Below are positions 14,528 through 18,220 of a DNA stretch of 18,220 nt, in pieces (the stretch's first letter is position 1; each line of letters starts with the position of its first letter). A program made the translations under genes and the position numbers. A model generated the notes under the pieces. That model had not been told where the DNA came from. It ran no database searches and saw nothing but the letters and a program-made list of their open reading frames with translations. This stretch comes from Pseudomonadota bacterium. GTDB taxonomy: Bacteria; Pseudomonadota; Alphaproteobacteria; Acetobacterales; Acetobacteraceae. The DNA lies in contig JAJXSZ010000025.1 in assembly GCA_021784255.1 (NCBI GenBank), positions 1 through 18,220 on the forward strand, in the 5' to 3' direction.

Positions 14528-15805
14528 ATGAAGCTCACCCCCTACTGGCTCGACACCGCCGAGCCCTTTGCCGGCGGCGCCGAGGGCCGGCTCGAGGGCG
14601 AGGCCGACGCGGTGGTGGTGGGCGGCGGCTTCGCCGGCCTCTCCGCGGCCCTCGCGCTGGGCCAGGCGGGCGCGCGCGTCGTCGTGCTCGAGGCCGGGCG
14701 CGTCGTCGGCGAGGCCTCCGGGCGCAATGGCGGGCACGTCAACAACGGCACCTCGATCGCCTTCGCGGGGCTGGCGACACGGCTCGGGACGGAGCGCGCG
14801 CGCTCGATCTACCACGCCTACGATGCGGCGGTGGACACGGTGGAGCGGATCGTGCGGAACGAGCAGATCGCCTGCGATTTCCGCCGTTGCGGCAAGATCA
14901 AGCTGGCCGCCAAGCCGGCGCATTTCGAGGCGATGGCGCACGAGTACGAGGCGCTGCAACGCGATGCCGACGCCGAGACCGATCTGGTCCCGGCCGCGCG
15001 CATCCGCGAGGAAATCGGTTCGGACCTGTTCCATGGCGGGCTCATCTATCGCAAAAGCGCGCAGATGCATGTCGGGCGCTTTGGCGCGGGGCTCGCGGAC
15101 GCGGCGGTGCGGCGGGGGGCGCGGATCTACGAGAACGCGGCCGTCACCGCGATCGATCGCGCCGCCGGCGGCACCTGGCGGCTCACCACGCCGCGCGGCA
15201 GCATCGCCGCCCGCCAGGTGCTGCTCGCCACCGGTGCAAGCCGGCAGGGGCCGTTCTTCTATTTCCGCCGCCGCGTGATCCCGATCGGCAGCTTCATCAT
15301 CGCCACCGAGCCGCTGACGCCGGCGCAGCTCGACTCCATCATGCCGACGCGGCGCAACGCGACGACGACGAAGCATATCGGCAATTATTTCCGGATCGCA
15401 CCGGATAACCGCCTGATCTTCGGCGGCCGGGCGCGGTTCGCGCTCTCCGACGCACGCTCAGACGCCAAAAGCGGGGCGATCCTCGAGGCGACGCTGCACG
15501 CCACCTTCCCGCAGCTCGGCAAGCCGCGCATCGATTATTGCTGGGGCGGCACAATCGATCTCACGGCGGACCGCCTGCCGCGCGCGGGCGAGCATGACGG
15601 GCTCTACTTCGCCATGGGGTTCAGCGGCCACGGCGTGCAGATGTCGGTGCACATGGGCGAGTGCATGGCCGCCGTGATGGGCGGCAACGCGGCGGCCAAC
15701 CCGTTGCGCGGGCTCGCCTGGCCGGCGGTGCCGGGACATTTCGGCCCGCCCTGGTTCATGCCCTTCGTCGGCGCCTATTACCGGCTGCAGGACTACCTGC
15801 ACTGA
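14528..15805 (+). CDS. FAD-dependent oxidoreductase, DAO family (PuuB/OrdL-like)
   Basis: The protein is 425 residues from the ATG at 14528, which has GGAGG upstream. An upstream frame to 14426 overlaps the HAD gene and is not coding. The flavin-binding motif GGGFAG is at 32-37 with E55, followed by GEASGRNGGHVNNG (61-74). Family landmarks are EIGSDLFHGG, a central FGGRARF, WGGTIDLTADRLPRAG and FSGHGVQMSVHMGE near the C-terminus. It resembles gamma-glutamylputrescine oxidoreductase, which oxidises an amine to an aldehyde with release of ammonia or amine. That would suit the aminotransferase gene lying convergent to it, though no aldehyde dehydrogenase is present. It shares EIGSD[FL][FY]HGG and the terminal PWFMP motif with the product at 2049-3371, so the two are paralogues or close homologues. 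Confidence 0.9.
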   Translation: MKLTPYWLDTAEPFAGGAEGRLEGEADAVVVGGGFAGLSAALALGQAGARVVVLEAGRVVGEASGRNGGHVNNGTSIAFAGLATRLGTERARSIYHAYDAAVDTVERIVRNEQIACDFRRCGKIKLAAKPAHFEAMAHEYEALQRDADAETDLVPAARIREEIGSDLFHGGLIYRKSAQMHVGRFGAGLADAAVRRGARIYENAAVTAIDRAAGGTWRLTTPRGSIAARQVLLATGASRQGPFFYFRRRVIPIGSFIIATEPLTPAQLDSIMPTRRNATTTKHIGNYFRIAPDNRLIFGGRARFALSDARSDAKSGAILEATLHATFPQLGKPRIDYCWGGTIDLTADRLPRAGEHDGLYFAMGFSGHGVQMSVHMGECMAAVMGGNAAANPLRGLAWPAVPGHFGPPWFMPFVGAYYRLQDYLH

Positions 15806-15833
15806 CCGGGCTCTGACCGGGCACTGACCGGCC
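15801..15833. repeat. Three tandem 11-base units over a stop codon
   Basis: Three consecutive 11-base units, ACTGACCGGGC, TCTGACCGGGC and ACTGACCGGCC, begin inside the last codons of the FAD oxidoreductase gene and run to 15833. The first unit contains its TGA stop (15803-15805). They differ at only two or three positions. They fill nearly all of the 34-base gap to the convergent aminotransferase stop. This looks like local slippage; no terminator hairpin is visible in the gap. Confidence 0.75.
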
Positions 15834-15839
15834 GGCGGC

Positions 15840-17117
15840 TCAGGCGCCGAGCGCCTCGCCAAGGATGACGATCGCCTCCTCGAGTTCGGCATCCGTGGTC
15901 ACGAGCGGCGCCAGGAAGCGCACCACGTTGCGATGGACGCCGCACTTGATGATCAGCAGTCCGCGCGCGCGGGCGGCGTCGATCACGCGCTGGGCACGCT
16001 CGGCGTCGGGCGCGCCGGCGGCGTCCACCATCTCGATCGCCTGCATGAAGCCGAGCCCGCGCACCTCGCCGATCGCGGCATGTTCGCGTTGCAGCGCCAG
16101 CAGCGCCGCGTTGAGCCGCGTGCCGAGGATGCGGCCGCGGGCGAGCAGCTGGTCCTGCTCGAACGCGTCCAGCACCGCGAGCGCGGCCGCACAGGCCAGC
16201 GCGTTGCCGCCATAGGTGCCGCCGAGCCCGCCCGGTGCCGGCGCGTCCATGATCTCGGCGCGGCCGACGACGCCGGAAAGTGGCAGCCCGCCGGCGAGAC
16301 TTTTCGCCACCGTCACCAGATCGGGGGCGATGCCGGCGTGCTCGAAGGCGAACATCCGCCCGGTGCGGCCGAAGCCGCTCTGGATCTCGTCGAGGATGAG
16401 GACGATACCGTGCCGGTCCGCCAGTGCGCGCAGCGCGCGCAGGAACTCCGCGGGCGCGGGCAGGAAGCCGCCATCGCCCTGCACCGGCTCGACCAGGATC
16501 GCGGCGACGCGATCGGCCGTCACCTCGGTCGCGAACAGCTCCTCCAGCGCCGCCAGCGACATCGCCGCCGTGGTGCCGCGATACGGGTTGGGGAACGGCA
16601 CGTGGAACACCTCCGGCGCGAAGGGGCCGAAATTCTGCCGGTACGGCGCGCTCATGCCGGTGAGCGTTGTGGCGAGCAAGGTGCGGCCGTGAAAGCCGCC
16701 GCGGAAGGCGACGATCGCCGCGCGGCCGGTATGGGCGCGCGCAATCTTCACCGCGTTCTCCACCGCCTCGGCGCCCGAGGTGAGGAACAGCGCCTTGTAG
16801 TCCGCGCCCTGGCCGACCAGCGCGGAGAGCCGCGCCGCCAGCTCGACATAGGGCGGATAGGCCGCGACCTGGAATGCGGCGTGGGTGATGGCGCCCAACT
16901 GCGCCTGCACCGCCGCGACCACGCGCGGATGGTTGTGCCCGACATTGAGCACGCCGATGCCGCCGACGAAATCGAGGTAGCGCCGCCCCTCCACGTCCCA
17001 AACCTGCGCGCCCTCGCCGCGCTGCAGCACCACCGGATGCGCGGTCAGCACGCCGCGTGGGACGGACCGCGCACGCAGCGCCAGGTAGCCTTGGGTATCG
17101 ATGATCGCCTCCGACAT
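15840..17117 (-). CDS. gabT: Class III aminotransferase, 4-aminobutyrate aminotransferase-like
   Basis: The protein is 425 residues from the ATG at 17117, which has GGGAGGAAGG just upstream; an ATG at 17141 would add eight residues before it. This PLP enzyme moves the omega-amino group of 4-aminobutyrate or a similar amine to 2-oxoglutarate in the cytoplasm. Visible sites are YLDFVGGIGVLNVGHNHP (47-64), the phosphate-binding TSGAEAVENAVKIAR (113-127), FRGGFHGRT (138-146), the pyridine-nitrogen acid D243 in LILDEIQSGFGRTG, and the Schiff-base lysine K272 in TVAKSLAGGLPL. TYGGN at 301-305 comes from the partner subunit. GabT is the best fit, but 5-aminovalerate, acetylornithine or putrescine aminotransferases are close relatives. 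An Lrp-type regulator gene lies 135 bases upstream on the same strand. Confidence 0.88.
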   Translation of the reverse strand: MSEAIIDTQGYLALRARSVPRGVLTAHPVVLQRGEGAQVWDVEGRRYLDFVGGIGVLNVGHNHPRVVAAVQAQLGAITHAAFQVAAYPPYVELAARLSALVGQGADYKALFLTSGAEAVENAVKIARAHTGRAAIVAFRGGFHGRTLLATTLTGMSAPYRQNFGPFAPEVFHVPFPNPYRGTTAAMSLAALEELFATEVTADRVAAILVEPVQGDGGFLPAPAEFLRALRALADRHGIVLILDEIQSGFGRTGRMFAFEHAGIAPDLVTVAKSLAGGLPLSGVVGRAEIMDAPAPGGLGGTYGGNALACAAALAVLDAFEQDQLLARGRILGTRLNAALLALQREHAAIGEVRGLGFMQAIEMVDAAGAPDAERAQRVIDAARARGLLIIKCGVHRNVVRFLAPLVTTDAELEEAIVILGEALGA

Positions 17118-17163
17118 CGCCTTCCTCCCGCATCGCGGCACCGCCGCGCAGGCGGGAAATCTA

Positions 17164-17177
17164 GGCGCCGGGGCGCC
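17164..17177 (-). terminator. GC palindrome in the Lrp-to-aminotransferase gap, possible weak terminator or operator
   Basis: GGCGCC, two G/C bases and GGCGCC form a self-complementary block in the 135-base gap. On the minus strand it is followed by TAGATTT, a short T-rich run. It lies 75 bases after the regulator stop and 46 bases before the aminotransferase ATG. It could end the regulator transcript, act as an operator before the aminotransferase gene, or be chance in GC-rich DNA. The T tract is poor, so the call is weak. Confidence 0.22.
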
Positions 17178-17252
17178 GCGCTTTCGGCTGCTTCGCGGCC
17201 GGGCCAGCCCGCAGGCTGCCGTTGCGCGCCGCCGGGACGGCAGGAAACGCTG

Positions 17253-17750
17253 TCAATCGTGCTCGCCGAATAAGCGCTCGATCGGGTAGTGCTGCTTCGA
17301 GAAGATCGTCTTGATCACAACGTAGCTGAAATATTTCTCGATCCCGATTCCGGCCTCGAGCAGGCGCTCGATGATCTCCTGGTAGTGCGCGACGCTGCGC
17401 GCGACGAATTTCAACAGGTAGTCGTAGCCGCCGCTGACCAGGTGGCACTCGACGATCTCGTCGATCTTGCGGATGTGGTTCTCGAAGCGCGCAAAGTCGC
17501 CGGAGCGGTGGTCGGACAGCGTCACCTCGGTGAAGATGAGCTGCATGCTGCCCAGCTTCTGCATCTGGATATGCGCGCCGTAGCCGGTGATGTAGCCGGC
17601 CTTCTCCAGACGCTTGACCCGCACCAGGCAGGGGCTGGGCGAGAGCCCGACGGCATCGGCCAGCTCGACATTGGTCACGCGCCCGAATTTCTGCAGGTGC
17701 GAGAGGATGCGCAGGTCGATCCGGTCGAGCTTCGGCGCGCCGCCGACCAT
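17253..17750 (-). CDS. Lrp/AsnC-family transcription regulator
   Basis: The 165-residue protein has the standard layout: an N-terminal winged helix-turn-helix (KLDRIDLRILSHLQ at 7-20, VELADAVGLSPSPCLVRVKRLEKAGYI at about 28-54) and a C-terminal RAM ligand-binding domain (about 68-150, with VECHLVSGGYDYLLKF). Such proteins form dimers to octamers, bind amino acids or related effectors, and control amino-acid metabolism, often including their own gene and neighbours. The aminotransferase gene 135 bases downstream on the same strand is a likely target, and the operons at 2049-15805 are possible ones. The ATG at 17750 has no ribosome site of its own but overlaps the stop of a five-codon upstream ORF, suggesting coupled translation. 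Confidence 0.93.
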   Translation of the reverse strand: MVGGAPKLDRIDLRILSHLQKFGRVTNVELADAVGLSPSPCLVRVKRLEKAGYITGYGAHIQMQKLGSMQLIFTEVTLSDHRSGDFARFENHIRKIDEIVECHLVSGGYDYLLKFVARSVAHYQEIIERLLEAGIGIEKYFSYVVIKTIFSKQHYPIERLFGEHD

Positions 17751-17767
17751 CAGGTGTCCAGACTCAT
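17750..17767 (-). promoter_or_regulatory. Five-codon upstream ORF overlapping the Lrp start
   Basis: ATG at 17767 opens a tiny frame, M-S-L-D-T-stop, whose TGA overlaps the regulator ATG as TGATG. It is preceded by GAGGGG (17779-17774) with a six-base spacing, the best ribosome site near this gene. Termination and re-start at the overlap would let the regulator be translated. Whether the peptide is made cannot be shown. An alternative is that a base was lost or gained here and the regulator originally began at 17767, since its own ATG lacks a ribosome site. Confidence 0.4.
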
Positions 17768-17850
17768 GTCGAACCCCTCATGTGGACCCCCCCACCCGGG
17801 CCGGTGCGCCTGGTCCGGCGCGCCGAGTTTAGGATCGCACCCGGTAACCC

Positions 17851-18220
17851 TCAATATCCCTGGCGCCGGTCGACCAGCCCGATCGGCGCTTCGCCGGCGC
17901 GGTGGCGGCGGATGTTGGCGATCACCGCGGCGGCGCCGCCCTCGGCCTCGGAGGCGCTGGCGATGTGCGGCGTCAGCCAAACCCGCTCGTGCCGCCACAA
18001 GGCGTGGCCCGCGGGCAGCGGCTCCGGCTCGGTCACGTCCAGCACCGCGCCGGAGAGATGGCCCGCATCCAGCGCGGCGAGCAGGTCGTCGGGCACGAGA
18101 TGGGCGCCGCGCGCCGCGTTCACCACCGCCGCGCCCGCGGGCAGCGCCGCGAACAGCCGGGCATCCAGCAGGTTTTCAGTCCGCGGCGTCAGCGGCAGGA
18201 GGCAGACGAGGATGTCGCAG
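17851..18220 (-). CDS. GhrA-like 2-hydroxyacid dehydrogenase, C-terminal part (5' end outside window)
   Basis: About 122 residues are visible, reading from the window edge (first full codon 18219-18217) to the TGA at 17853-17851. The family is NAD(P)H-dependent D-isomer-specific 2-hydroxyacid dehydrogenase, here closest to glyoxylate/hydroxypyruvate reductase A. Landmarks are CLLPLTPRTENLLDARLF, VVNAARGAHLVPDDLLAALD (with the catalytic Arg in NAARG), GAVLDVTEPEPLPAGHALW (catalytic Glu region) and TPHIAS with the catalytic His. It reduces glyoxylate or hydroxypyruvate to the hydroxy acid in the cytoplasm. The N-terminal half and nucleotide-binding GxGxxG lie outside the window. It ends 100 bases before the Lrp gene, same strand, and could be co-transcribed with it. 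Confidence 0.85.
   Translation of the reverse strand, partial: CDILVCLLPLTPRTENLLDARLFAALPAGAAVVNAARGAHLVPDDLLAALDAGHLSGAVLDVTEPEPLPAGHALWRHERVWLTPHIASASEAEGGAAAVIANIRRHRAGEAPIGLVDRRQGY

Noticed and set aside
15853..17141. 446-codon frame overlapping the aminotransferase on the same strand in another phase.
   Set aside because: It has no domain and reads as arginine- and alanine-rich noise, while the aminotransferase frame has all PLP-enzyme motifs.
17750..17998. 82-codon minus-strand frame running from the dehydrogenase gene into the Lrp start.
   Set aside because: Most of it overlaps the dehydrogenase 3' end in another frame and has no family features. Only its last five codons, which have their own ribosome site, are kept as a separate upstream-ORF observation.

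Overview
The window is very GC-rich DNA, with codon third positions dominated by G and C and long spurious open frames on the strands opposite real genes. The gene families and the alphaproteobacterial-type tRNA-Glu suggest an alphaproteobacterium, perhaps a member of the Rhodospirillales/Acetobacteraceae; that assignment is inference. No phage genes, insertion sequences, CRISPR arrays or clearly broken genes are visible.

Layout. Positions 1-1535 look like conserved chromosome: the 3' end of recJ, a CelD/BcsL-type GNAT acyltransferase gene, and a complete tRNA-Glu(UUC). A roughly 510-base stretch of lower GC follows (1536-2048), holding at most one doubtful small membrane-protein ORF. From 13627 down to 2049, eight genes lie on the minus strand with overlapping or closely spaced ends: HAD hydrolase, Tat-exported substrate-binding protein, permease B, permease C, a fused double ATPase, hyuA, hyuB, and a PuuB-like FAD oxidoreductase. 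This looks like one catabolic operon coupling import of a peptide-like solute to a HyuA/HyuB ring-opening (or carboxylating) enzyme and an amine or amino-acid oxidase. Diverging from it across a 206-base gap is a plus-strand pair (13834-15805) encoding a second HAD hydrolase and a second PuuB-like FAD oxidoreductase, so the cluster carries the same two-enzyme theme twice.

The right end (15840-18220, minus strand) holds a class III aminotransferase of the GabT type, an Lrp/AsnC regulator, and the C-terminal part of a GhrA-like 2-hydroxyacid dehydrogenase. Taken together, the region reads as a nitrogen and carbon scavenging island: import, ATP-driven attack on a cyclic amide or similar compound, flavin oxidation of a C-N bond, transamination of the resulting omega-amino acid, and reduction of a 2-oxo acid. 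An amino-acid-responsive Lrp-type regulator may control it. The actual substrate cannot be read from the sequence.

The best candidates for something undescribed are the combined HAD/FAD-oxidase duplication around a HyuAB-ABC operon, and a strong Shine-Dalgarno plus five-codon upstream ORF whose stop overlaps the start of the Lrp gene.
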